From Pseudomonas alloputida (lineage in GTDB: Bacteria > Pseudomonadota > Gammaproteobacteria > Pseudomonadales > Pseudomonadaceae), in the NCBI RefSeq assembly GCF_021283545.2, contig NZ_CP128540.1, positions 3,197,501 to 3,261,500 on the forward strand: a DNA stretch of 64,000 nucleotides, in the 5' to 3' direction. This document shows positions 50,215 to 60,031 of this stretch, in pieces. The notes beneath the pieces are model-generated. The model saw only the letters and a list, made by a program, of their open reading frames with translations. It did not search any database and had not been told where the DNA came from. The translations under genes and the position numbers were made by a program. Each line of letters opens with the position of its first letter. Within the stretch, counting starts at the first letter, position 1.

Positions 50215-51591
50215 TCAGCACTCGACAAAAGCGACCGCCAAACCGCCGCGCGAGGTTTCCTTGTAATTGGCATGCATGTCCGCGCCAGTATCACGCATGG
50301 TGCGGATCACCCGATCGAGCGAGATGAAGTGCTCGCCATCCCCCCGCAGCGCCATCTGCACAGCGTTGATCGCCTTGACCGCAGCAATCGCATTGCGCTC
50401 GATGCACGGCACCTGCACCAGGCCGCCCACCGGGTCGCAGGTCAGCCCAAGGTTGTGCTCCAGGGCAATTTCGGCGGCGTTTTCAAGCTGGGGCGGCGTA
50501 GCGCCCAGTACCTGCGCCAGGCCGGCAGCAGCCATCGAACAGGCCGAGCCCACCTCCCCCTGACAACCCACCTCGGCACCGGAAATCGAGGCGTTCTTTT
50601 TGCACAGGATGCCAACCGCCGCTGCGCCAAGCAGGAAGTCCACCACATCAGCATCGCAGGCATTGGGGTTGAACTTCATGTAGTAGTGCAACACCGCCGG
50701 GATAATGCCGGCTGCCCCGTTGGTGGGCGCGGTAACCATACGCCCACCGGCAGCATTTTCTTCATTGACCGCCAAGGCGAACAGGTTGACCCACTCCATG
50801 GCACCAAGGGTCGAGCCGATCACGTTGGGCTTGCCCAGCTCCTGCAGGCTGCGATGCAACCGCGCGGCGCGGCGCTTGACGTGCAAGCCGCCCGGCAGGA
50901 TGCCCTCGTTGCGCAGGCCGTTCGCCACGCACTCACGCATGGCCGCCCAGATGCGCAACAAGCCTTCGCGCACCTCGGCCTCCGGGCGCCAGGCGCATTC
51001 GTTGGCCATCATCAGTTGCGCCACGCTCAGGTTGTGGGCCTTGCACAACACCAGCAGTTGCGCACCACTGTCGAACTCATAAGGCAGCATCACGGCATTC
51101 ATTTCGCTTGCCGGCGCATCGATCTCGGCTTGCTCGACGATGAAGCCGCCGCCCACCGAAAAATAGGTCTGGCTCAACAGGCTGCGCTGCCCGTCCATGG
51201 CTTCCAGGCTCATGGCATTGGGGTGATAAGGCAGGCTCTCGTCGAGCAGCAGCATGTCACGGCCGTAGTCGAAGGCCAGCGGATGGCTGCCGTCGAGCAT
51301 CAGGCAGTGCTCTTGCAGGACCTGGCCGATGCGCGATTCGATCGTGGACGGGTCGATACAGTCCGGCCACTGGCCCATCAAGCCTAGCAGGCACGCGCGG
51401 TCGGTGGCATGGCCAACCCCAGTGGCCGACAGCGAGCCATACAGCCGCACTTGCACGCGCGTTACCTGGGCCAGCAGCCCCTGCTCACGCAAAGCCTGGG
51501 CAAAGGTGGCCGCCGCGCGCATCGGGCCGACGGTATGGGAACTGGACGGCCCGATGCCAATTTTGAAAAGGTCGAAAACACTGATAGCCAT
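50215..51591 (-). CDS. sdaA: L-serine ammonia-lyase (iron-sulfur, SdaA type)
   Basis: The 458-residue single-chain enzyme deaminates L-serine to pyruvate. The beta domain holds IGIGPSSSHTVGPMRAA; the alpha domain holds cluster cysteines in ILCKKNASISGAEVGCQGE, GSACSMAAAG and LTCDPVGGLVQVPCIERNAI. ATP is not used. AGG lies 9 nt before the ATG at 51591. A divergent LysR gene lies 146 bp upstream and may control it. Confidence 0.94.
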   Translation of the reverse strand: MAISVFDLFKIGIGPSSSHTVGPMRAAATFAQALREQGLLAQVTRVQVRLYGSLSATGVGHATDRACLLGLMGQWPDCIDPSTIESRIGQVLQEHCLMLDGSHPLAFDYGRDMLLLDESLPYHPNAMSLEAMDGQRSLLSQTYFSVGGGFIVEQAEIDAPASEMNAVMLPYEFDSGAQLLVLCKAHNLSVAQLMMANECAWRPEAEVREGLLRIWAAMRECVANGLRNEGILPGGLHVKRRAARLHRSLQELGKPNVIGSTLGAMEWVNLFALAVNEENAAGGRMVTAPTNGAAGIIPAVLHYYMKFNPNACDADVVDFLLGAAAVGILCKKNASISGAEVGCQGEVGSACSMAAAGLAQVLGATPPQLENAAEIALEHNLGLTCDPVGGLVQVPCIERNAIAAVKAINAVQMALRGDGEHFISLDRVIRTMRDTGADMHANYKETSRGGLAVAFVEC

Positions 51592-51737
51592 GCTAATGCC
51601 TGACCCTGCCCTGACATGCATCCAGGGTAGGGTTGTCTGAAGAAATTGAGTGTTATTGCGATTTTGCGCGATACTGCCGCGCTGGCTCACGGATGACCAA
51701 CGAAACTTCCTAAGCAAGCCTTTAGTGGTACTAAACG

Positions 51738-52679
51738 ATGCGACGACAACTCAATGGTCAGATGTTCGTCTGGCTGCATGTATTTGCCTGCGCAGCCCGG
51801 CACCTGTCCTTCACCCGCTGTGCCGAAGAGCTGCACATCACCCCGGGCGCGGTCAGCCAGCAGATGCGCCAACTGGAAGAGCGCCTGGGCTACCGGCTGT
51901 TCCTGCGCCGGGCGCGCGGCGTGGAGCTGAGCGCCGAGGGGCAACGCCTGGCCCAGACGGTGGCCGAGGCCTACGGCAGTATCGAAGCCGAGCTGCTGCG
52001 GCTGGACGCGGGGGAAATCCGCGGCACATTGCGTGTGCGTTCGATCCCGTCGTTCCTGGCCAAATGGCTCACGCCGCGCTTGCCGCGTTTTCAACAACGT
52101 TACCCGGACATCGAGTTGCGCCTGGTGGCTGAGGACAGTGCCCAGGCGCTGACGCCGGGCGACTTCGACCTTGCCATCGACCTGAACGATGGCAGTTACC
52201 CAGGCATGCTCTCGACGCCGCTGCTGGACGAGCAGATCTTCCCGGTGTGCTCACCTGCCCTGCTGCGCGGGCGCCCGCCGCTGCATGGCCCCGCTGACCT
52301 GGCGCACTACCCGCTGCTGCATGACATCACCGCCTGGCGTGGCAGTTCGGAATATGCCGAGTGGGAGTTCTACCTGGAAGGCATCGGCGCCGCCGGCCTG
52401 GATGTGCGGCGCGGTCACACCTTCAACCGCAACCACCTGACCATCGAGGCGGCTATTGCCGGTATCGGCGTGGCGATTGCCCGCCGCACGCTGCTCAATG
52501 ATGAACTGGAACGCGGGGCACTGATCGTGCCGTTTGGTGTACCGATCGCCAACCACAAGCGTTATGTGGTGCATTACCCGCCAGGCGGCTTGAACCAGCC
52601 AGGTGCGCGGGCGGTGCATGACTGGCTGGTGGAAGAAGCGCGGGGGTTCAGGGTGTTGCATCCGTTGAACAAGGAATAA
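51738..52679 (+). CDS. LysR-family regulator (GcvA-like)
   Basis: The 313-residue protein has the LysR HTH (HVFACAARHLSFTRCAEELH, then ITPGAVSQQMRQLEERLG) in the GcvA style, and an effector domain. It is divergent from L-serine dehydratase. Control of serine or glycine catabolism is the natural guess, but it is not shown by sequence. Confidence 0.9.
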   Translation: MRRQLNGQMFVWLHVFACAARHLSFTRCAEELHITPGAVSQQMRQLEERLGYRLFLRRARGVELSAEGQRLAQTVAEAYGSIEAELLRLDAGEIRGTLRVRSIPSFLAKWLTPRLPRFQQRYPDIELRLVAEDSAQALTPGDFDLAIDLNDGSYPGMLSTPLLDEQIFPVCSPALLRGRPPLHGPADLAHYPLLHDITAWRGSSEYAEWEFYLEGIGAAGLDVRRGHTFNRNHLTIEAAIAGIGVAIARRTLLNDELERGALIVPFGVPIANHKRYVVHYPPGGLNQPGARAVHDWLVEEARGFRVLHPLNKE

Positions 52680-52713
52680 CCAGCTGGGCGCGCTTGAAGC
52701 AGGAGCGCTTCGC

Positions 52714-54135
52714 TCAATAAGCCTGCTTACCGGTGAAGGCATTAAGCGTGCGCACCAGGATCACGAAGTCCAGCCACAACGACCAGTTGTTGATGTACTC
52801 GATGTCCGAGTCGACTCGCTGGATCATTTGCTCGATATCCTTGGTCTCCCCCCTGAACCCGCGCACCTGCGCCAAACCTGTCATGCCGGGCTTGATATTG
52901 TGGCGGGCAAAGTAGTCAACGATATCCTGCGAATACAAAGTGTCATGTTGCAAGGCATGTGGCCGCGGCCCTACCAGGGACATTTCCCCGGTCAGCACAT
53001 TGAACAGTTGTGGCAGTTCATCAAGGCTTGTCCGCCGGATAAAGGCGCCGACCCGGGTCAACCTTGGGTCGTTCTTCTGCGCCTGCTTGACCACACCTGC
53101 TTCCGGTTGGTGAACATGCATGCTGCGAAACTTCCAGATGCGGAACGATTCTCCTGTCCAGCCGGTACGTTCCTGGCGGAAGAACACCGGGCCGCGGCTA
53201 TCGATCTTGATGGCCAGCGCAACAGCCAGCAATACGGGTGATGCAAACAGCAAAATCAACGCGGCCAGCACCCGGTCTTCAAGGTTTTTCAAGAACAGGC
53301 TCATGCCCGTCAAGGGTGTTTCCGACAAGGTCAGCACCGGAATGCCGGCAATTTCACGCACGCTATGGTTGATCAGGCGTAACGAGAAGATGTCGGGCAC
53401 CCAATTGACCGCAATGCACTTGTCGAGCAATTTGAAGTACACATCGTTGATGACTTCGGAGCCCCCCAGCGGCGTCACCAGGTACACCGTACGAATGCCA
53501 TGCCGGGCCACCAGCTCGTCGAGGTCGCCAATATGCCCCAGCACCGGCAGGCGCTGCTTGCCTTCGGCACTTTCCGGCCCTTGCTCATCGCCCTTGTCAA
53601 GCACCACGCACCCCAGCACCCGCTCGCCAAACCACGGGTTGTTGCTGATTTTCTGATAGAGGAAGTTGGCCAGGTCACCGTTGCCGATGATAAGGGCATT
53701 ATCCAGACGCGCGTGGGCGGTAAAGCGTTTTTGCAGTTCACGCACGGCAAAGTGCAAGAACAATTGCGCGAAATAACCAATGACGAACAACTGCCCCATC
53801 AGCAACCGCGAATAGGTCTCGCTCTGCTTGGTCAGGAAAGCCATGACCACCAGGAAACAAAAGGTTGCCGACCAGGCCTTGAACAGGCGGAACGCCTTGA
53901 TCGAAAGCCCGACGTTGGTGCGGTAGATCGCGTAATGATCATAAATGACTGCCAGTGCGCCAATCAGCAGCAGCAGCATGATCACGTAATCGGATGTGAT
54001 ATAGCCGAACTGGTCGTAGATCAGGTACCAGGCAATACCGGTGACGGCAATACCATCGAGGCCGGCCTGGATGGCGTTACTGACACTGCTTCTTCTCTGG
54101 AGTAAGGAACGACTGCTTCTGGGTTCGAAAACCAT
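52714..54135 (-). CDS. Undecaprenyl-phosphate glycosyl-1-phosphate transferase (WcaJ family)
   Basis: The 473-residue inner membrane protein has four N-terminal membrane segments, a CoA-binding-like middle domain ([17 protein letters not shown]) and the C-terminal bacterial sugar transferase domain with [33 protein letters not shown] and LVGPRPHAL. It transfers a sugar-1-phosphate to the lipid carrier and starts repeat unit synthesis. It is the last gene of the minus-strand operon here. Start at 54135 has GAGG 8 nt upstream. Confidence 0.93.
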   Translation of the reverse strand: MVFEPRSSRSLLQRRSSVSNAIQAGLDGIAVTGIAWYLIYDQFGYITSDYVIMLLLLIGALAVIYDHYAIYRTNVGLSIKAFRLFKAWSATFCFLVVMAFLTKQSETYSRLLMGQLFVIGYFAQLFLHFAVRELQKRFTAHARLDNALIIGNGDLANFLYQKISNNPWFGERVLGCVVLDKGDEQGPESAEGKQRLPVLGHIGDLDELVARHGIRTVYLVTPLGGSEVINDVYFKLLDKCIAVNWVPDIFSLRLINHSVREIAGIPVLTLSETPLTGMSLFLKNLEDRVLAALILLFASPVLLAVALAIKIDSRGPVFFRQERTGWTGESFRIWKFRSMHVHQPEAGVVKQAQKNDPRLTRVGAFIRRTSLDELPQLFNVLTGEMSLVGPRPHALQHDTLYSQDIVDYFARHNIKPGMTGLAQVRGFRGETKDIEQMIQRVDSDIEYINNWSLWLDFVILVRTLNAFTGKQAY

Positions 54136-54313
54136 TTCAGACCTCATCAAGATGAGCGTAGCAAGTGCCTTCCATCAAACAGCAAGTCTTGAAAACCGAC
54201 TTAAGCAAAAACCGTGCAGCAGGCTCGTGGCGCCCTCAAGCGATTGATATCACTGTAGCAGCCACCCGGCGCTGGCGTACCCGGGATCACCGCTTTTGCG
54301 ATTTTTGGCCGAT

Positions 54314-55066
54314 TCATAGGGCCCGCCTGGCCGAAACCGCCGCCCGCCGGTACAACAGGGTACGCAACAGGAATAGCGGATTGCCCACCACATAACGCAT
54401 GAACAGGCGCTTGGGCTCGCGCAGCAGGCGGTACAGCCACTCGCCCCCCAAACGCCGCAGCCATTCGGGGGCACGGCTGACCTTGCCGCCGAGAAAGTCC
54501 AGGATCGCCCCACCGCACACGATCAGGCATGGCCCGCCAGTGGCTGCCAACGCCGCTGCCACCGCTTCCTGCTTGGGCATGCCCATGCCCAGCACGATCA
54601 GCTCGGGTTGCTGGACGCGGGCCAACTGCAGATAGGTTTGCAGGCTGGCGAAGCCATCGTGAACCGACACTGGCACAATGCCGAATTCGGCTTTACAGCG
54701 CTGCACAGCCTGGTCCAGGTAGGGTTGCCGGGTGCCCCAGAAGGCGACCTTGCGCCCTCGGTAAGCAGCCATGAGCCTGGGAATGAAGTCTGTGCCGTTC
54801 ATGTTGAGCCCGGGTTCCAGGCCCAGGCAGCGATACAGGATCGCCATGCCGGCACCATCGCGCAGCAGTACATCTGCGGCCGACAGCGCCTGGCTGTAGC
54901 CACCATCGCGCACCACCAGGTTCATCGCATGGGCGTTGACGAAGCCCAGCACGGTGGCCGTATCCGGTGTGGCCAGGCGATCGAGCAGGTGCTGCACGGC
55001 GGCGTCATCAGCGATCACTGCCAGCTGGTCGATCACACGCTTCCAGCGATTCTGCCACTGAGCCAT
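54314..55066 (-). CDS. WecG/TagA/CpsF-family glycosyltransferase
   Basis: The 250-residue soluble protein shows the family motifs VNAHAMNLVVRDGGYSQAL, LLRDGAGMAILYRCLG, VAFWGTRQPYLDQAV and LIVLGMGMPKQEAVAA. Members add a sugar such as ManNAcA or ManNAc to a lipid-linked acceptor. Its start shares one base with the stop of the upstream gene (TGATG), showing coupling. It acts at the inner membrane in the exopolysaccharide pathway. Confidence 0.9.
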   Translation of the reverse strand: MAQWQNRWKRVIDQLAVIADDAAVQHLLDRLATPDTATVLGFVNAHAMNLVVRDGGYSQALSAADVLLRDGAGMAILYRCLGLEPGLNMNGTDFIPRLMAAYRGRKVAFWGTRQPYLDQAVQRCKAEFGIVPVSVHDGFASLQTYLQLARVQQPELIVLGMGMPKQEAVAAALAATGGPCLIVCGGAILDFLGGKVSRAPEWLRRLGGEWLYRLLREPKRLFMRYVVGNPLFLLRTLLYRRAAVSARRAL

Positions 55067-56253
55067 CAGTCGTCATCCCGTTTTGAACGCACCCATTCAA
55101 CCTGGCGCTTGATCAGGAAACTCAGGTACAAGGGAATTTTCCTGGCCGCGTAAAACGGCGCGTACAGCAGCACCGAGAACGGTATCACTTCACGGCAGAA
55201 GCGCGCCCAGGCCAACACCACGGCAAAGGCCAGCAAGGCCAAACCGGCAAAGGCGAGCCACGCGGGCGCCGCCAGGCCGAACAGCAGGTACGCCAGCCAG
55301 GTCACCAGGTTAAGCCCGAGCAAGGTCAGTACCAGCAACGCCAGGGGCGGCACCAGCAAGTCCAGGGTCAAGGCCGCCAGGCTAGCGTTACGCTGGGTGA
55401 TGGCAGCCATCGCCCGCTTGGGTGCGTCGGCAAGCATCAAGCCCAGATGGCCGTGCTCCCAGCGGGTACGTTGGCTGTTGAGGCCCTGCTGGCTAAGTGG
55501 GAACTGGCTAGTGACCAGTGCCTCGGGGCAGAAAGCAGGCGGTTTGCCCTGCTGGCAAAGGTCCAGGCCCAGCTTCACATCCTCGACCAGATGACCATTG
55601 GCCAGGTTGATCAGACTCAGATCGTGCCAGCCGAACGCCATGCCCGCGCCCATCAGTTGGCATGGCAGGCCCAGGCGCGCCCAGCCACGTGGCCGCACCA
55701 GGTTCTTGACCCGCCAGGCAAACTCGGCAACCTGCACCCTCAACCCAGCACCTGCCGGTGCACGCATCAGATACAGCGACTGTACCGGGCGGGCAAGTGC
55801 GTGGCAGCGGCGCGCCAGGCAGTCGATCGCCCCCTCGCCCACCTGGCAGTCGGCATCCACCACGATGACCACCTCGGGCGGCCGCTGAGCCAGGTGGCGC
55901 ACGCCGAAATCCAATGCGTAACCTTTGCCGCGCAAGCGCGTATCGTGGCGCTCTACCACTTCGGCACCGGACGCGCGTGCCAACCGGGCCGTGTCATCCG
56001 AACAGTTGTCTGCCACGACCAGCAAGCGGTCGCCGTCCAGCAGTTGCGGCGTAACGCTGGCCAGCATCGCACGAATGACCAGCGCCTCATCGTGGGCGGG
56101 CACCAACACCGCCACTCGCGGGCGCTCGCCAATGCCCTTGGGCCTGGACCGCGCCGGCAGGCAAGCCAGCAACACTTGCAGCAACAGCACCGACACCGGT
56201 ACCAGGACGATGATCGCCAACAGGCCCAGTAACCAACCCAATACACTTATCAT
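55066..56253 (-). CDS. Membrane glycosyltransferase family 2
   Basis: The 395-residue protein has an N-terminal membrane segment, a GT2 domain with VLVPAHDEALVIRAMLAS, VVADNCSDDTARLA, VVIVDADCQVGEGAID and the acceptor motif NSQRTRWEHGHLGLM, then C-terminal membrane segments. This is the layout of processive or polymer-synthesising GT2 enzymes. Overlaps upstream GT4 gene by 4 nt (ATGA). Confidence 0.9.
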   Translation of the reverse strand: MISVLGWLLGLLAIIVLVPVSVLLLQVLLACLPARSRPKGIGERPRVAVLVPAHDEALVIRAMLASVTPQLLDGDRLLVVADNCSDDTARLARASGAEVVERHDTRLRGKGYALDFGVRHLAQRPPEVVIVVDADCQVGEGAIDCLARRCHALARPVQSLYLMRAPAGAGLRVQVAEFAWRVKNLVRPRGWARLGLPCQLMGAGMAFGWHDLSLINLANGHLVEDVKLGLDLCQQGKPPAFCPEALVTSQFPLSQQGLNSQRTRWEHGHLGLMLADAPKRAMAAITQRNASLAALTLDLLVPPLALLVLTLLGLNLVTWLAYLLFGLAAPAWLAFAGLALLAFAVVLAWARFCREVIPFSVLLYAPFYAARKIPLYLSFLIKRQVEWVRSKRDDD

Positions 56254-57452
56254 GCGTATGCCTTGAAATAGTCGGCCAGCCTGGCCGCCTCGGTATCGAT
56301 GTCATGCCGTTGCACGGCACGCTGGTAGGCCACCTCGCCCATGCGCTGCAGTACCTCGGCCGGTTGCGCCAGGCAGTCGGCCATGGCTGTTGCCAACTCG
56401 TCCACGGCACCGGCTGGGAACAGCCAGCCGTTTTCGCCAGGCCGCACCAGCTCGGGGATACCCGCTACATAGGTGGTCAGCACGGGCCGGCGCAAGGCCA
56501 TGGCCTCCATGATGACCACGGGCAAGCCCTCGGCGAAGCTGGGTAGCACCAGCGCACGGGCGGCCAGGATTTCCTCGCGTACCTGCGCACTGCTGATCCA
56601 GCCAGTGATACGCACTTGCTGCTGCAAGCCGTGCCGGGCAATCAAGGCCTCGATCTGCTCGCGCATTTCACCGTCACCCGCCAGCACCAGCTCGAAGGCG
56701 ATCGACTGGGCAGCGAGACAGCGCGCCGCTTCCAGCAACAGCAGCTGGCCCTTCTGTTCGCACAGTCGCCCGACACACACCAGCCTTGGTGCCGGCGGCA
56801 CATTGACCGGCGCCACCTCATGAAACCCACGCTCCAGGCCGCAATGCACCACCTTCACCTTGCCCCACTGCTCGGGCGCCACCCAACGGTACAACTGGCT
56901 GCGCCCGTACGAGCTCACCGCCGCGACAAAGGCGGCGCGCCGTACTTTCTCACCCAAGTGCAGGAACTGTGGTTTGTCGAATTCTTCAGGGCCGTGCACG
57001 GTAAAGCTGTATGCCGGCCCGCCCAGGGCGTTGGCCAGCATGACCACTTCAGTAGAGTTGGTGCCGAAATGCGCGTGCACATGTGTCGCCTCCCCTGCCT
57101 GCAACCACTGCAGCACCTGGCAGGCCTCGGCCAGGTAGACCAGGTGGTAGGGCCAGGCACGGTCGGCCCGCAAGCCGAGGCGCATGGCCAGCCACAGCGC
57201 CTGGAAAAACCGCCGCGGCTGCGTACGCAGTACCTGCCACGTCGGTGCCAACAACCCCTTGAGCCCACCTTGCAATACGTAGCGGGTCTTGCCCCGTTCG
57301 CTTGCGTCCTCGGCATCCTGCACTTCGGCGTCCCACCCACGCAGGGCTATACGTTGCACCTCAACCCCTTGGCGCTCCAGCGCCAGTATTTCGCGACGGA
57401 TGAAACTGTGGCTGACTTTCGGGTACTGATTGATGAAGTAAGCAATGCGCAT
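56250..57452 (-). CDS. Glycosyltransferase family 4
   Basis: The 400-residue GT-B enzyme starts MRIAYFINQYPKVSHSFIRR and shows HVHAHFGTNSTEVVMLA, VGRLCEQKGQLLLLEAARC and the nucleotide-sugar motif PSFAEGLPVVIMEAMALRRP (E-x7-E). It adds a sugar to the growing repeat unit. The ATG at 57452 fits family N-termini. 49 bp separate it from the DUF535 gene upstream. Confidence 0.92.
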   Translation of the reverse strand: MRIAYFINQYPKVSHSFIRREILALERQGVEVQRIALRGWDAEVQDAEDASERGKTRYVLQGGLKGLLAPTWQVLRTQPRRFFQALWLAMRLGLRADRAWPYHLVYLAEACQVLQWLQAGEATHVHAHFGTNSTEVVMLANALGGPAYSFTVHGPEEFDKPQFLHLGEKVRRAAFVAAVSSYGRSQLYRWVAPEQWGKVKVVHCGLERGFHEVAPVNVPPAPRLVCVGRLCEQKGQLLLLEAARCLAAQSIAFELVLAGDGEMREQIEALIARHGLQQQVRITGWISSAQVREEILAARALVLPSFAEGLPVVIMEAMALRRPVLTTYVAGIPELVRPGENGWLFPAGAVDELATAMADCLAQPAEVLQRMGEVAYQRAVQRHDIDTEAARLADYFKAYA

Positions 57453-57501
57453 ACGAATCCAGATCCAAACCCGCTTGATGACCAACCTTCCCTGGCAACC
57501 T

Positions 57502-58506
57502 TCACTTCAGGCTGTCGACTACGGGCGGTCCGTCTACTGCCGATGCACTCACAGCAAATGCATCCCCCTGTTTTCCTTGTAGTCCAAGGTTGTGATTGCT
57601 GCTTGGCAATGCTGCCTGCAAACGGGTGAAAACATCGTCGAGCAATGCCTGGCGGCGGCGGTACATCGCCCGTTTCTTGGCCGGGATGTCAGTTTCCGCC
57701 CGTTGCGCCGGCGCTAATGGCAGGCTGAAAAAATCCTCACGGTCAGACGCTGTGGCACCGTGTTCTTGCCAGATCACGTCGTAGTTGGCCGCCAGGTCCT
57801 GGCCCTTGTCGCTGCCAAAATAGGGATGGCGATGGTGCCGGCAGGCGTCGCTGACGGCATACAGCTGTGTCACACCCAAGGTTCTGCCCAGGCATTTCAA
57901 CGCTTCGAGCAACAGGCTGCGTGGCCGCAGCCCTTCGAAGTCCTTGGTCAGGTCACGGTAGATGGCCAGCGAGGTTTCGCTGTCGATACCTTTGTGGATG
58001 CCCTGCACCGCACCAATGAACAGGCAGGTTTCACCCTGGCTGCGGCCCAGGGTGAAGGCAAGGGATGCCACACGCAGGTCGGCCTGGAACAGGTTCAGCA
58101 CCAGCTCGCCTTCGCGCTTGAACCAGATTGGCCGGTCCAGCACCAGGCAACAGCCCGGCGAGTGGCTGGACAGGTCACACAGCCTCAGGTTTTCGTCGCG
58201 CCCCAGCAACAGCAACGCCGGGAACTGCCCAGCCACCCGTTCAAAGTGCGTAGCCACCACCTCCAGACGCTGTGGCGCCTCCCAGCATCGGCTGATGTAA
58301 GGCCATTGCACGACACCGATACAATCCACACCCAGCCGCTGCAGACCATGCGGCCCCAGCGCCGCCGTCATGCGCTGCATGAATCCGTTCAGCTCAGGCC
58401 ACTGCCTGGCGATCTGCCGTGCCAACTTGTACTTGTTGTGCATCGCCCGCAACGAGTAACCCGGTTGCAAGGTAAACACGCTTTTCACGAGGGTGCCGAG
58501 CATCAT
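57502..58506 (-). CDS. VirK/YbjX (DUF535) family protein
   Basis: The 334-residue protein matches the DUF535 family: FERVAGQFPALLLLGRDENL, LVLDRPIWFKREGELVLNLF, AVQGIHKGIDSETSLAIYRD and SDACRHHRHPYFGSDKG. VirK and YbjX are linked to envelope changes and antimicrobial peptide resistance, but their reaction is unknown. Here it is embedded in an exopolysaccharide operon between glycosyltransferase genes, 9 bp from its upstream neighbour, suggesting a part in export or modification. Confidence 0.88.
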   Translation of the reverse strand: MMLGTLVKSVFTLQPGYSLRAMHNKYKLARQIARQWPELNGFMQRMTAALGPHGLQRLGVDCIGVVQWPYISRCWEAPQRLEVVATHFERVAGQFPALLLLGRDENLRLCDLSSHSPGCCLVLDRPIWFKREGELVLNLFQADLRVASLAFTLGRSQGETCLFIGAVQGIHKGIDSETSLAIYRDLTKDFEGLRPRSLLLEALKCLGRTLGVTQLYAVSDACRHHRHPYFGSDKGQDLAANYDVIWQEHGATASDREDFFSLPLAPAQRAETDIPAKKRAMYRRRQALLDDVFTRLQAALPSSNHNLGLQGKQGDAFAVSASAVDGPPVVDSLK

Positions 58507-58515
58507 GGGTTTCTC

Positions 58516-59493
58516 TCACTTGTACTCGATCAAAGCCGATTTGCCAGCCGCAAGGCGGTGGCGCAGGAACTTCAGTTGGCCGAGCATTTCCGGGAACTTG
58601 CCCAACACCAGGAACACGGCCTGCAGCCAGTTCTCGCGCGTCCACTTGCCGCCGCGGCGCGCCAGGCGCACCGCCTGCAGTGGGTAGATCAACAGCAACA
58701 GCAGGCCCCAGCCGCCCAGCAGCAGGCAGGCCAGCGCGATCACCAAAGGTATGCCCAGGCCCCACAACCAGGCCCGACGTGACTCACGCAGCCAATGCCG
58801 CTCGGGTGGCTGGCCATGCAGGTAGGCGCCCTCGGCATAGGCATGCCCAGCGCGCAGGCTACGCCGCCACCATTGGCTGAAACGCGTCATGCCGGCATCG
58901 TGCAGGGTCATCTCGGCAGCCAGTCGCCAGACTTTCCAGCCGCGGGCCCGCAAACGCACGCACAGTTCCGGCTCTTCTCCGGCGATCAGGTCAGGACGGA
59001 AGCCACCCACGGCAGCAAAGGCGTCTGCCCGCATCAGCGCATCGCCGCCACAGGCCTTGGCCTCACCGACCGGGGTATCCCACTCCAGGTCGCACAGCAA
59101 GTTGTACACCGAACGCTGCGGGAAGCGCTCACGCCGGCGACCACACACCACTGCCACGGCGGGGTGCTGCTCAAGAAAAGCCTGCGCCGTGGCCAGCCAG
59201 CTGGCATTCACCTCGCAGTCGCCATCGACGAACTGTACCAGCTGCATCGATGGCAACAGGCGCTGCAAGGCGGCAAAACCTTCATTGCGGGCGCGTGCGG
59301 CGGTGAACGGGATACTCATGTCCAGCGCCAGTACTGCCACGCCAAGGTTGGCGGCCAACTGCAGCGAACCATCGGTGGAACCCGAGTCGACGTACATGAC
59401 TTTGTCGGCCCCGTGCGCCAGCGAAACAAGGCAGCGCTCGAGGCGCTGGCCTTCATTGCGGCCGATTACCACCACCCCGATCACCGTTGCCAT
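58516..59493 (-). CDS. Glycosyltransferase family 2 with membrane tail
   Basis: The 325-residue protein has the GT2 motifs VVVIGRNEGQRLERCLVSL, VMYVDSGSTDGSLQLA and LVQFVDGDCEVNASWL, the conserved GEEPELCVRLRARGW, and C-terminal hydrophobic segments near residues 245-280. It probably adds one sugar at the inner membrane. Start at 59493 follows GAGGCCT; gap to the upstream acyltransferase is 5 bp. Confidence 0.92.
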   Translation of the reverse strand: MATVIGVVVIGRNEGQRLERCLVSLAHGADKVMYVDSGSTDGSLQLAANLGVAVLALDMSIPFTAARARNEGFAALQRLLPSMQLVQFVDGDCEVNASWLATAQAFLEQHPAVAVVCGRRRERFPQRSVYNLLCDLEWDTPVGEAKACGGDALMRADAFAAVGGFRPDLIAGEEPELCVRLRARGWKVWRLAAEMTLHDAGMTRFSQWWRRSLRAGHAYAEGAYLHGQPPERHWLRESRRAWLWGLGIPLVIALACLLLGGWGLLLLLIYPLQAVRLARRGGKWTRENWLQAVFLVLGKFPEMLGQLKFLRHRLAAGKSALIEYK

Positions 59494-59498
59494 AGGCC

Positions 59499-60023
59499 TC
59501 ACTCGACCGATGCCACGGCGGCCGGATGCCGGGCCTTGATGATGGCCGGCACCCCCACTGCCAGTGAATTGTCAGGCACATCTACCAGCACGACGGCATT
59601 GGCGCCGATGATCACGTTGTTGCCGATGCGAATACTGCCCAGCACCTTGGCCCCGGTGCCAATGTCGACGTTGTTGCCGAACACCGGGGCAATCGGCTCG
59701 TCGACATTCTTCAGGCCCACCACCACGCCGTTGCGGATACGGCAGTCATCGCCGAAGCGGGCATAGCCGCTGACAACGATGCCGCCAAAATGATCGATGA
59801 CGAAGTTGCGCCCGATCACCACCTCGCACGGCAGTTCGATACCGGTGATGATCTGGACGAATTTGAACAGCACCTTGTAGATGAGCGAGCACAGTTTGCG
59901 CAGCAGTGCCGGGCGCAGCGTATAACGCCAGCGGCCAAAGCGGTACACCAGCAAGACCCAGAAACCCTGGGCGCCCCAGTCCCCGCCATGGGCCCGCAGG
60001 TCGGCGCGAATATTATCGAACAT
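59499..60023 (-). CDS. Hexapeptide-repeat acyltransferase (serine acetyltransferase-like)
   Basis: The 174-residue protein ends in left-handed beta-helix hexapeptides: VVIGRNFVIDHFGGIVVSGY, GNNVDIGTGAKVLGSIRIGN, NVIIGANAVVLVDVPDNSLA. It resembles CysE-type transferases, but within this operon it probably O-acetylates a sugar of the polymer. GGTGGAG precedes the ATG at 60023. Confidence 0.9.
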   Translation of the reverse strand: MFDNIRADLRAHGGDWGAQGFWVLLVYRFGRWRYTLRPALLRKLCSLIYKVLFKFVQIITGIELPCEVVIGRNFVIDHFGGIVVSGYARFGDDCRIRNGVVVGLKNVDEPIAPVFGNNVDIGTGAKVLGSIRIGNNVIIGANAVVLVDVPDNSLAVGVPAIIKARHPAAVASVE

Positions 60024-60031
60024 GGCTCCAC

